Origin: Kineosporia aurantiaca JCM 3230
GTDB taxonomy: Bacteria; Actinomycetota; Actinomycetes; Actinomycetales; Kineosporiaceae
Reading direction: 5' to 3'
Length of the DNA stretch: 64,000 nucleotides
Assembly (NCBI GenBank): GCA_000719025.1
Contig: JODP01000020.1
Span: 109,064 to 173,063, forward strand
A model generated the notes under the pieces. It had not been told where the DNA came from, made no database searches, and was given only the letters and a program-made list of their open reading frames with translations. Both the position numbers and the translations under genes were made by a program. Position 1 is the stretch's first letter; every line of letters begins with the position of its first letter. This document shows, piece by piece, positions 36,395 to 44,771 of this stretch.

Positions 36395-37873
36395 TCAGTG
36401 CTTTTCCGGTAGCACCACAATCACGCGCCGGTTCTGCCGGCGTCCCTCATCGGTTGCGTTCGTCGCCCGCGGACTGCTCTCGCCGAAAGCCTGTACGTGG
36501 AGCCGGACGTCCACGCCGTCGAGTCGTCGACTCAAAGCGTTGGCCACGGCCAGTGCTCGGTGCTCGGCCAGCACCATGTTGTCCGCGTCGGTGCCGATGC
36601 TGTCGGTGTACCCGTTAACCTGGACATCGCCCTCCACGCCGGCCGTTCGGATCTGCCCGGCCAGCTTGTCCAGCCGGGTCTGGGACCGGCGGGAAAGGTC
36701 GAACGAGCCGGACCGGAACAGGACGTCGGACAGGAAGGTGATCTTCTTGCCGCGTTGAACGGTCGGTTTCACGTCGGGATTCTGCGAGGACAGCACCGGG
36801 GCACCGGATCCGTCCGGACCGGCCCCGGTCGCTTCGGGGTTGCTCGAGGACGTTTGGCTCGAGGGAGTTTGACTTGAGGACGTTTGGCTTGAGGACGTTT
36901 GCCCCGAGCCTTTGGTGTCGGCCTGGGGTTCTGTTCCTTTGGAACCGGAGTACTTGGAGCCCGCGGCCGACCCTTTCTCAGAACCCGACCCCGCTCCTAC
37001 CCCAGCCGATCCAACATCGGCGCCCGCGAGCGTCCCCAATTCCTGACTGTCAGAAGGATTGGCCGAAGAATCGCCGGATAAGGCCGACAACGAGGAATCC
37101 CCGCGGTGCAGGGGCGCCAGCACATGAAGCCCCACCCAGGCCAGCAGCACCACCGCCACCACGGCCATCGCGCTGCCTGCCACCCCCGCGCGATGCAATT
37201 CCCACCAGACGGCACTCCGGCTCATCGGTTTCGGCCGCTCAGGCTCCGGCTCGGCATCCAGCGACGCGTCCCGGTCGACAATCACCGGTTGCGCCGGGGT
37301 CTGCAGCACCCGCAGCCCACGTTCGTCCCGTGACCGCGCCAGCGCGACCAGCGCACTTGCCACACCATCCGCTGATGCGACGCCACGCGGGTCAGACAGC
37401 GCGGCCCAGTCCAGCCACAAGGTAAGGCCGCTGATCAGCCCGTCGGGATCAAAGGAGGCGACAGCGCGCAACGAAACCCGAGTGCCCTCCTCGGAACTTC
37501 GAGGCGGGGGAGCAGCCGAACGTCCGGAGCGGCGCTGATTTTGCTGCACCACCACGACTGCTTCCTCCGTCACCTCGTCGGCCGAGACCAACCGACGTGA
37601 GGGCGTCCAGGAAAGCTCGCGGATCGTCGTTTGAAAATCCTGCCCAGCTCGGACGAGCTCGGTCTTACCCCGGATCAGAAGGTCACCCTCGCGCCGGGGT
37701 ATCCGCAGCGTCCCCTCGGGCGTAAAACACCCCGCGAAGGCTTCTGGATCCCGCCGCACGATGGCATCGCGAGCCGGTTCCAGCGGATCCGGGCCGTAGA
37801 GCGCGAAAGACGTTTGGTCGGAGGGCCGGGGGTCGTCGCGACGCCCACGCCCGCGGGAGGGTGCCTCGTTCAC
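36395..37873 (-). CDS. NTF2-like / TM / OmpA-domain protein
   Basis: GTG 37873, about ten bases after gtagga, is preferred over a GTG 9 bp upstream. The 492-residue protein has an NTF2/SnoaL-like alpha-beta domain (about 25-160; ARDAIVRRDPEAFAGCFTPEG), one TM helix (about 230-252), a Ser/Gly/Thr/Gln linker with repeated SSSQT (about 270-345), and a C-terminal OmpA peptidoglycan-binding domain (about 365-492) with VNGYTDSIGTDADNMVLAEHR and DEGRRQNRRVIVVL, the segments that hold diaminopimelate. The N-terminal domain is thus cytoplasmic and the OmpA domain external. This arrangement suggests a link between a cytosolic ligand and the cell wall. Function unknown. Confidence 0.85.
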   Translation of the reverse strand: MNEAPSRGRGRRDDPRPSDQTSFALYGPDPLEPARDAIVRRDPEAFAGCFTPEGTLRIPRREGDLLIRGKTELVRAGQDFQTTIRELSWTPSRRLVSADEVTEEAVVVVQQNQRRSGRSAAPPPRSSEEGTRVSLRAVASFDPDGLISGLTLWLDWAALSDPRGVASADGVASALVALARSRDERGLRVLQTPAQPVIVDRDASLDAEPEPERPKPMSRSAVWWELHRAGVAGSAMAVVAVVLLAWVGLHVLAPLHRGDSSLSALSGDSSANPSDSQELGTLAGADVGSAGVGAGSGSEKGSAAGSKYSGSKGTEPQADTKGSGQTSSSQTSSSQTPSSQTSSSNPEATGAGPDGSGAPVLSSQNPDVKPTVQRGKKITFLSDVLFRSGSFDLSRRSQTRLDKLAGQIRTAGVEGDVQVNGYTDSIGTDADNMVLAEHRALAVANALSRRLDGVDVRLHVQAFGESSPRATNATDEGRRQNRRVIVVLPEKH

Positions 37874-37999
37874 TCTGCGCACGTCCTACCCGGAACAAGA
37901 ATGGTGACCAAGAGTGTCCATGCGCGCACGGAGGCAGACTGCCTGGCGTCCTAAGAGTTCCGCAAGAGGGCAACCACCTGGTTCGCCGATGCTTGGGGC

Positions 38000-38155
38000 T
38001 TATGACCGGAAGGTCGGTCTACGCGGGCTGAGCGACGCGAACAGCTCCAGCGTCGGCCGGTGCCACGACCAGCGCAAGTTACTGGCCAGCTCGGCCAGGG
38101 GCGCCAGCGGCTCGGGCAGGGCGGTCCGGACGGTGGATCGGCGGATCGCTCTCAC
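38000..38155 (-). pseudogene. glgP: Truncated glycogen phosphorylase, N-terminal fragment only
   Basis: Read from GTG 38155 this encodes 51 residues and a stop. The first 43 (VRAIRRSTVRTALPEPLAPL, then AELASNLRWSWHRPTLELF) match the start of actinobacterial GlgP-type alpha-glucan phosphorylases, which have AIRR-TVR--LPEPL and NLRWSWH at this point. After LFASLSP the text leaves the family and stops; the remaining roughly 800 residues are absent. In relatives glgP stands divergent to glgE, exactly as here, so this is a leftover from a deletion and not a chance match. No function is expected. Confidence 0.75.
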
Positions 38156-38575
38156 CCGGGCACCCTAACCAGGCGGGGTGAAGCCCTTGCGGAACTCGCA
38201 AGAAGTTTCAGTCCCGGGCTGCCGATACGTTGTGAAGCACCTCAGTGATCACCCGGAAACTACTGTCTGGTTGGATCTGGGCGGGTGGCTGTCGCGCGCG
38301 CGACCATGTTCGTGGTGGTCGGCCGCCGGTCGTGGCCCGGGCCGGCCGGCCGCAGTTGGCCGGGTGTTTGGTGCAGTGGAAATGCGGGGACCCCCGGGCA
38401 TGTCCCAGGCTGGTACCTGGTGCCTCACTCAAGCTTGGTTCGTCAGTTGTTCGTACGGAAGGTGGCGGGGGCCCTGAGCACCTCGCCGGGAAGGTCGTCG
38501 GAAGCGTCCATGAGCCTCCACAGTGGCTTCGATCAGGTCGGCCGCACTTCAGGCGTCGCGGGAACGGGTAAACGC
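38156..38575. other. Leader and promoter region of the glgE operon
   Basis: These 420 bp hold no supported gene. The frame of glgE is open upstream to 38285, but that text has no GlgE similarity. The inverted repeat listed at 38186-38202 is the only clear structure. Confidence 0.45.
38186..38202. promoter_or_regulatory. Inverted repeat cttgcg-gaact-cgcaag
   Basis: Perfect 6-bp arms with a 5-bp centre lie between the glgP remnant and glgE. LacI-type maltose or trehalose regulators of actinomycetes bind sites built from cttgca-like arms, so an operator is possible; no such regulator gene is in the window. Confidence 0.3.
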
Positions 38576-40708
38576 ATGGAGACACAAACCAGCTCGACCC
38601 CTGAGTACAACGGCAAGGACGCAGCGCTCAGTACGCCGGCCGCAAGCGTCCCCGCGCCCTATCTCGCCCAGGGGCGCGGCGAGAGTACCTCGGTCGTCTA
38701 CGGACGCCCGGGGATCGGGCGGATCCCGGTCACCGGGGTGACCCCGAACGTCGATGGCGGACGCTGGCCGGCGAAGGCCGTCGTCGGCGAGAGCGTGCCG
38801 GTCAGCGCCACGGTGTTCCGCGAGGGGCACGACGCGGTGGCTGCCACCGCGGTGCTGATCGACCCGGAGGGCCGTCGGCACACCGAGGTCCGGATGGTCC
38901 CGGGCGAGCCCGGGACGGACCGCTATCACGCCACTTTCACCCCGGACCGGACGGGATTGTGGACGTACGTGGTCGAGGGCTGGAGCGATCCGTACGGCAC
39001 CTGGGAGCACGACGCCGTGATCAAGATCGGCTCGGGGGTGGACGTCGAGCTGATGCTCGAGGAAGGCGCCCGGCTGATGGAGCGCGCGGTCAAGGAGACC
39101 AAGCAGCGCCGCAAGCCGATGCTGAACCTGATCGAGGCCTCCGCGGTGCTGCGCAACACCAACCGCACGGTCTCCGAACGGCTCGCCGCCGGGCTCTCGA
39201 TCCAGGTCAAGGGCGCGCTCGCGGAGAGCCCGCTGCGCGACCTGGTGTCATCCTCCCCGGTGCTGCGGCTGGAGGTGCAGCGCGAGCGGGCCCTGTACTC
39301 CAGCTGGTACGAGCTCTTCCCGCGGTCCGAGGGGGCCCGGCTGGACGAGAACGGGCGCTGGATCTCCGGCACCTTCCGGCAGGCCGAGCCCCGGCTGGCC
39401 GCGGCCGCCGCGATGGGCTTCGACATCGTCTACCTGCCGCCGATCCACCCGGTCGGCCGGGTGAACCGCAAGGGCCCGAACAACACCCTCACCCCGGGCC
39501 CGTCCGACCCGGGCTCGCCCTGGGCGATCGGCTCGGACGAGGGCGGCCACGACGCGATCCACCCGGACCTGGGCACGTTCGAGGACTTCGACCACTTCGT
39601 CGGGACCGCACACGGACTCGGCCTGGAGATCGCGCTCGACCTGGCCCTGCAGTGCGCCCCGGACCACCCCTGGGCCAAGGCGCACCCGGAGTGGTTCACC
39701 ACCCGGGCCGACGGCACGATCGCCTACGCCGAGAACCCGCCGAAGAAGTACCAGGACATCTACCCGATCAACTTCGACAACGACCCGGCCGGGCTGGGCG
39801 CCGAGGTGCTGCGGGTGGTCGAGCACTGGATCGGGCACGGGGTGAAGGTGTTCCGGGTGGACAACCCGCACACCAAGCCGGTCTCGTTCTGGGAGTGGCT
39901 GATCCGTTCGGTGAACGAGACCCACCCGGAGGTGCTCTTCCTGGCGGAGGCGTTCACCCGGCCGGCCATGATGCACACCCTCGGCAAGGTCGGTTTTCAC
40001 CAGTCGTACACGTATTTCACTTGGCGGACCACCAAGGCTGAGCTGACCGAGTACGTCACCCAGCTGTCGGGCTCAAGTGCCGACTACATGCGGCCGAACT
40101 TCTGGCCAAACACTCCGGACATCCTTCACGACTTCCTGCAGAACGCGGGACCGTCGGCGTTCAAGCTGCGGGCGGTGCTCGCGGCCACCCTCTCGCCGAG
40201 CTGGGGCATGTACTCCGGCTACGAGCTCTGCGAAGGGGCCCCGCTGCCGGGTCGTGAGGAGTATCTGGACAGTGAGAAGTTCCAGTACCGCCCGCGGGAC
40301 TGGCAGAGCTACGAACCGGGAGGCCCGAACCACGGCCGCTCGATCGCGCCGTACATCAGCCGGCTGAACGACATCAGGCGCAACCACAAGGCACTGCAGC
40401 GCCTGCGCAACACCGTGTTCCACGCCACCGACGACGAGCAGGTCATCTGCTACTCGCGGCGGCTGGAGTCGAGCGAGACGGGCGGTGGCCCCGAGGACGT
40501 GCTCATCGTCGTCGTCAACCTCGATCCCAACGCGACCCACGAGACTTTCGTCCACCTGGACATGCCCGAACTGGGCCTGGACTGGTTCGACGGGATCATC
40601 GCCGAAGACCTGATCACGGGCACGACCTACCCGTGGCAGGAGCACAACTTCGTCCGTCTCGACCCCTACTTCCAGCCCGCCCACGTCCTCCATGTCAGGA
40701 GGCTCTGA
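38576..40708 (+). CDS. glgE: Alpha-1,4-glucan:maltose-1-phosphate maltosyltransferase
   Basis: The ATG at 38576 (after gggaacggg) gives 710 residues, close to the usual 660-700. GlgE adds maltose from maltose-1-phosphate to the non-reducing end of alpha-1,4-glucans. The chain has the N-terminal domains typical of the family (GRIPVTGVTPNVDGGRWPAK; FREGHDAVAA), then a GH13 subfamily 3 barrel with FDIVYLPPIHPVGRVNRKG, nucleophile Asp429 in VFRVDNPHTKP and acid/base Glu458 in VLFLAEAFTRP. The C-terminus (PYFQPAHVLHVRRL) is also typical. It is the first gene of glgE-treS-mak; treS begins 2 bp after its stop. Confidence 0.96.
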   Translation: METQTSSTPEYNGKDAALSTPAASVPAPYLAQGRGESTSVVYGRPGIGRIPVTGVTPNVDGGRWPAKAVVGESVPVSATVFREGHDAVAATAVLIDPEGRRHTEVRMVPGEPGTDRYHATFTPDRTGLWTYVVEGWSDPYGTWEHDAVIKIGSGVDVELMLEEGARLMERAVKETKQRRKPMLNLIEASAVLRNTNRTVSERLAAGLSIQVKGALAESPLRDLVSSSPVLRLEVQRERALYSSWYELFPRSEGARLDENGRWISGTFRQAEPRLAAAAAMGFDIVYLPPIHPVGRVNRKGPNNTLTPGPSDPGSPWAIGSDEGGHDAIHPDLGTFEDFDHFVGTAHGLGLEIALDLALQCAPDHPWAKAHPEWFTTRADGTIAYAENPPKKYQDIYPINFDNDPAGLGAEVLRVVEHWIGHGVKVFRVDNPHTKPVSFWEWLIRSVNETHPEVLFLAEAFTRPAMMHTLGKVGFHQSYTYFTWRTTKAELTEYVTQLSGSSADYMRPNFWPNTPDILHDFLQNAGPSAFKLRAVLAATLSPSWGMYSGYELCEGAPLPGREEYLDSEKFQYRPRDWQSYEPGGPNHGRSIAPYISRLNDIRRNHKALQRLRNTVFHATDDEQVICYSRRLESSETGGGPEDVLIVVVNLDPNATHETFVHLDMPELGLDWFDGIIAEDLITGTTYPWQEHNFVRLDPYFQPAHVLHVRRL
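40697..40702 (+). promoter_or_regulatory. Ribosome binding site that fixes a TTG start for treS
   Basis: A perfect aggagg lies inside the end of glgE, eight bases before TTG 40711. It decides that start over a GTG at 40633, which is deep inside glgE and outside family similarity. Confidence 0.85.
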
Positions 40709-40710
40709 AG

Positions 40711-42486
40711 TTGCCCAGAAACATCGGTGGTGTGGGTATCCATCCCGGACTCGACAACGATCCCAACTGGTACCGCAAGGCCGTCTTCTACGAGGTCCTG
40801 GTCCGGGCGTTCGCCGACTCCAACGGGTCGGGCTCCGGTGACTTCACCGGGCTGATCGGGAAACTGGACTACATCCAGTCGCTCGGTGTCGACTGCCTGT
40901 GGCTCCCGCCCTTCTACGCCTCCCCGCTGCGCGACGGCGGGTACGACATCTCCGACTACTGCGCCGTGCTGCCGGAGTTCGGCACCCTGCCGGACTTCCA
41001 GGAGTTCGTCGCCCAGGCGCACGCCCGGGGCCTGCGGGTGATCACCGACCTGGTGATCAACCACACCTCGGACGCGCACCCCTGGTTCCAGTCCAGCCGC
41101 AACGACCCGGAGGGCCCCTACGGGGACTTCTACGTCTGGAGCGACACGGACGAGCTGTACCAGGACGCCCGGATCATCTTCGTCGACACCGAGTCCAGCA
41201 ACTGGACGTTCGACCCGGTCCGCCGGCAGTACTTCTGGCACCGGTTCTTCAGCCACCAGCCGGACCTGAACTTCGAGAACCCGGCCGTGCAGGAAGCCAT
41301 CCTCGACGTCGTCCGGTTCTGGATGGACATGGGGATCGACGGGTTCCGCCTGGACGCCGTGCCGTACCTGTTCGAGGAGGACGGGACCAACTGCGAGAAC
41401 CTGTCGCAGACCCACGACTTCCTGCGCAAGCTGCGCCGGACGATCGACGACGAGTACCCCGGCCGGATCATGCTGGCCGAGGCCAACCAGTGGCCCAAGG
41501 ACGTGGTGGAGTACTTCGGCACCGAGGAGGAGCCGGAGTGCCACATGTGCTTCCACTTCCCGGTGATGCCGCGGATCTACTACTCGCTGCGGGACGAGAA
41601 GGCCAAGCCGATCATCGACATCCTGGCCGAGACCCCGGACATCCCGTCCAACGGCCAGTGGGGCACCTTCCTGCGTAACCACGACGAGCTGACGCTCGAG
41701 ATGGTGACCACCGAGGAACGCGCCGCGATGTACGGCTGGTACGCCCCGGACCCGCGGATGCGGGCCAACATCGGCATCCGGCGCCGGCTCGCGACCCTGC
41801 TCGACGGGTCCCGGGCCGAGATCGAGCTGGCGCACGCGCTGGTGCTGTCGATGCCGGGCAGCCCGACGCTGTACTACGGCGACGAGATCGGGATGGGCGA
41901 CAACATCTGGCTGCCCGACCGCGACGCGGTCCGCACCCCGATGCAGTGGACGCCGGACCGCAACGCCGGTTTCTCCACCGCTGACCCGGGCAAGCTCTAC
42001 CTGCCGGCCGTGCAGTCGCTCCAGTACCACTACGGGGCGGTCAACGTGGAGTCGCAGATGGCCACCTCCAGTTCGCTGCTGAACTGGGTGCGCTCGATGC
42101 TGCAGATCCGCCGCGAGCACGCCGCCTTCGGGATGGGCACGTACCAGGCGGTGGAGGCGGACAACCCGGCCGTGCTGGCGTTCCTGCGGGTCTACCAGGG
42201 CGACCCGGAGACCGGGGCGGCCCCGGAGATCCTGCTCTGCGTCAACAACCTGAGCCGCACCGCCCAGGCGACCACGCTGAGCCTGCCGCACTGGACCGCC
42301 GACCACGAGATCAGCGACATCTTCGGGGGCACCGGGTTCAAGCCGGTGCCCGAGTCCGGGGAGCTGAACCTGACCATGGGGTCGCGGGACTTCTACTGGC
42401 TGTCGATCTCCCCGCCGATCGACCCCACCGCCCCCTCGATCGGTAACTCGGTCGCCGCCAGTGCCAACGCAGGAGCCGCCCGATGA
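40711..42486 (+). CDS. treS: Trehalose synthase (maltose alpha-D-glucosyltransferase)
   Basis: The 591-residue GH13 enzyme interconverts trehalose and maltose and so feeds maltose to the maltokinase. It opens DPNWYRKAVFYEVLVRAFAD and shows LWLPPFYASPLRDGGYDI, nucleophile Asp215 in DGFRLDAVPYLFEEDG, acid/base Glu257 in RIMLAEANQWP and FLRNHDELTLEM for the transition-state Asp. The domain ends at a normal beta-sandwich without the fused maltokinase seen in some bacteria. The TTG start has a perfect ribosome site. ATGA overlap with the next gene couples their translation. Confidence 0.96.
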   Translation: MPRNIGGVGIHPGLDNDPNWYRKAVFYEVLVRAFADSNGSGSGDFTGLIGKLDYIQSLGVDCLWLPPFYASPLRDGGYDISDYCAVLPEFGTLPDFQEFVAQAHARGLRVITDLVINHTSDAHPWFQSSRNDPEGPYGDFYVWSDTDELYQDARIIFVDTESSNWTFDPVRRQYFWHRFFSHQPDLNFENPAVQEAILDVVRFWMDMGIDGFRLDAVPYLFEEDGTNCENLSQTHDFLRKLRRTIDDEYPGRIMLAEANQWPKDVVEYFGTEEEPECHMCFHFPVMPRIYYSLRDEKAKPIIDILAETPDIPSNGQWGTFLRNHDELTLEMVTTEERAAMYGWYAPDPRMRANIGIRRRLATLLDGSRAEIELAHALVLSMPGSPTLYYGDEIGMGDNIWLPDRDAVRTPMQWTPDRNAGFSTADPGKLYLPAVQSLQYHYGAVNVESQMATSSSLLNWVRSMLQIRREHAAFGMGTYQAVEADNPAVLAFLRVYQGDPETGAAPEILLCVNNLSRTAQATTLSLPHWTADHEISDIFGGTGFKPVPESGELNLTMGSRDFYWLSISPPIDPTAPSIGNSVAASANAGAAR

Positions 42487-44012
42487 ATGAACCGGTAACC
42501 GGAGCTGTCGATGTCGCGGGACTGCTGGCCAGCTGGCTGCCCCGGCAGAGATGGTTCTCGGCCGGTCATGGCGGTGTCACCCTGGCCCCGGCGGGACAGA
42601 TCGTCCTGGTCCCGCCGGTGCCGGAGCCCTCGGTGGTGGAGCCCGCCACCGGCGAGTTCGCCCTGCCCCCGGGCGGGGGTGCGGTGATCGCGCCGGAGGC
42701 GGCGATCGAGCGGAAACCGGTCGGCATCGTGGTGCACCTGATCAGTGCGCTGCCGGCCGGGGCGGCCGCGTCCGACGCGGGAGCGGCCACCTACCAGGTG
42801 CCGCTGACCTACCGCAGCGAGCCGGTGGCCGAGCTGTCCCACGCCCTCCTCGGAGAGCTGCGGACGAACGACGGCCCCCGGTACGTCTACGACGCGCCGC
42901 ACGACCCGGACTTCGTCTCCGCCTGGACCGAGCTGATCTCCGGCCCGGTCGAGGCGATGTCGGAGTCCGGCACCCCGCGCAGCCGGGTCCGTGGCGTGCG
43001 CCGGGCAGGCGAGGCTCCGCCGGACCCGCACCGGGCAGCCAAGGTGCTCTCCGGCGAGCAGTCGAACACCTCGATCATCGTCGGGTCGGACGGCTCGGAC
43101 CCGGTCATGATCAAGCTTTTCCGGGCCCTGCAGCCCGGCCGCAACCCCGACGTGGTGGTACCGGGCGCGCTCGCCCGGGCCGGCAACGAGCGGGTGCCCC
43201 GGCTGGTCGGCTGGGTCGAGGGCGAATGGGTGCAGCCCGGCGGTCAGCCCGCCTGGGGACATCTCTCGGCCGCGGCCGAGTTCGTCGCCGGCAGCTCCGA
43301 CGGCTGGCGCCTGGCCACCGGAGCGGTGACCAACGGCGAGACCTTCGCCGGGCTCTCCGCCCAGCTCGGCGCGGCCACCGCGGCCGTGCACGACGCGCTG
43401 GCGGCGGCCCTGCCGACCCGGCCCAGCACCCCGGCCACCCTTGCCGCACTGGCCGACCACCTGCAGCACCGGCTGGCCTGGGCGGTCGAGGCGGCCCCGG
43501 CCCTGGTCGAGTACGCCCCGGCGGCCGGCGAGGTGATCGAGCGGGTCCGGGACCTGTCCGAGGCCCCCGACCTGCAGATCGTCCACGGCGACCTGCACCT
43601 GGGGCAGGCCCTGCACTCGGACAGCCGGGGCTGGGTCCTGCTCGACTTCGAGGGCGAGCCGCTGCGCCCGCTGGCCGAGCGCGGCGACCCGGACCTGGCC
43701 CTGCGCGACGTGGCCGGCATGCTCCGCTCGTTCGACTATGCCGCCCGGCACTCGGTTCTCGGCCTGGCCGACGACGACCCGAGATCGCTGGCCGCCTCCA
43801 CCTGGGCGAGTGAGTGCCGCGAGGCCTACCTCACGGGGTACGCGAACGAGTCCGGCCGGGACCCACGGCAGGACGGCGCGTTGCTGCGGGCGCTGGAGCT
43901 GGACAAGGCGCTCTACGAGGTGGTCTACGAAACCCGGCACCGGCCCGGCTGGGTCGAGGTCCCGCTGCGGGCGGTCGGTCGGCTGCTCTCGGGTAAGGGC
44001 TCGGGCCGCTGA
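42483..44012 (+). CDS. mak: Maltokinase
   Basis: The 509-residue enzyme (Pep2/Mak) phosphorylates maltose with ATP to maltose-1-phosphate for GlgE. It has the N-terminal cap typical of the family (LLASWLPRQRWFSAGH), then an aminoglycoside-phosphotransferase-like kinase fold: the Lys/ATP region KVLSGEQSNTSIIVG, catalytic Asp370 in IVHGDLHLGQAL and metal-binding Asp388 in VLLDFEGEP, followed by RDVAGMLRSFDYAA. The protein is somewhat longer than the 450 or so residues typical, mostly in the N-terminal half. It ends the operon; a strong terminator follows. Confidence 0.95.
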   Translation: MNEPVTGAVDVAGLLASWLPRQRWFSAGHGGVTLAPAGQIVLVPPVPEPSVVEPATGEFALPPGGGAVIAPEAAIERKPVGIVVHLISALPAGAAASDAGAATYQVPLTYRSEPVAELSHALLGELRTNDGPRYVYDAPHDPDFVSAWTELISGPVEAMSESGTPRSRVRGVRRAGEAPPDPHRAAKVLSGEQSNTSIIVGSDGSDPVMIKLFRALQPGRNPDVVVPGALARAGNERVPRLVGWVEGEWVQPGGQPAWGHLSAAAEFVAGSSDGWRLATGAVTNGETFAGLSAQLGAATAAVHDALAAALPTRPSTPATLAALADHLQHRLAWAVEAAPALVEYAPAAGEVIERVRDLSEAPDLQIVHGDLHLGQALHSDSRGWVLLDFEGEPLRPLAERGDPDLALRDVAGMLRSFDYAARHSVLGLADDDPRSLAASTWASECREAYLTGYANESGRDPRQDGALLRALELDKALYEVVYETRHRPGWVEVPLRAVGRLLSGKGSGR

Positions 44013-44030
44013 GGCGCTGAGGACAGCTTT

Positions 44031-44074
44031 CGAGATCCGGCTTGGTCCCGACGGGACCAAGCCGGATCTCGTTT
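44031..44074 (+). terminator. Strong rho-independent terminator of glgE-treS-mak
   Basis: A perfect 19-bp stem (arm 44031-44049, arm 44053-44071) with a 3-nt loop gac is followed by ttt. It starts 18 bp after the maltokinase stop. Confidence 0.92.
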
Positions 44075-44218
44075 GTCTCCGGGTCTGCGTCCGCTGAAAG
44101 TTCGGAAAATTGCCTTCTGTATCGGAATAACCGTAATCTGATCGCGGGGATCTGGTGGAGATACGGAGCACTCCGGCTACTGAGCGTCGTACCATCCAAG
44201 AGTGGACGAGGAGCAACC

Positions 44219-44737
44219 ATGAGCGCGGAACCGGTTGAGCTGACTCGCCTTCTGGCGCTGAATGCCCAGCGCCCGCTCACCGTTCACGACCTACCGGCCG
44301 AGGATCCCCGATTCGGACTGATCGACGGGGAGTTGTTCGTGGTTCCACCTATGGCGGACGGGGTGTGTCAGCGCCTGGTCGGTGATCTGACCTTCGAACT
44401 CAAGCTGCGGGCCAAGGCTCCGGGCGTGGGCATGCCACCGGAGCTCCAGATCTGGCCCGGCGGGAACGTCATCGAGAAAGACGAGACGATCCTCACGCCG
44501 GACGTGATGGTGGTGGATCCGGACTTCCTGGTCCACAAAGGTCTTGGCGTAGCCCCTCAGGGACTCCGGCTGGCGATCGAGATCAGCTCACCCTCCACCC
44601 GGCGTCACGACCTGATCGACAAGCGCGAACTCTACGAGCGCTGGGGCGTCCCGTTCCTCTTCGTCGACCGCAAGCCGACCCTTTGGCAGGTCCGGGCTTT
44701 CGGGGAACTGCCGCAGTGGGCTGAAGGGTTGTTCTGA
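44219..44737 (+). CDS. Uma2-family (DUF820) PD-(D/E)XK nuclease-fold protein
   Basis: ATG 44219 follows gaggag by five bases and gives 172 residues, the normal size. The fold's active-site residues are visible: Glu38 region in LIDGELFVVPPM, Asp95 in TPDVMVVD, and Glu121 in LAIEISSPSTRRHDLIDKRELYERWGV, with Lys135 further on. These small proteins are very common in cyanobacteria and actinomycetes, and their biological role is not known; nuclease activity is inferred from fold only. It is separated from maltokinase by a terminator, so it has its own promoter. Confidence 0.88.
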   Translation: MSAEPVELTRLLALNAQRPLTVHDLPAEDPRFGLIDGELFVVPPMADGVCQRLVGDLTFELKLRAKAPGVGMPPELQIWPGGNVIEKDETILTPDVMVVDPDFLVHKGLGVAPQGLRLAIEISSPSTRRHDLIDKRELYERWGVPFLFVDRKPTLWQVRAFGELPQWAEGLF

Positions 44738-44771
44738 GGCTCGTCCTGCGTCGTCTGCCCGGTACGGCGTC

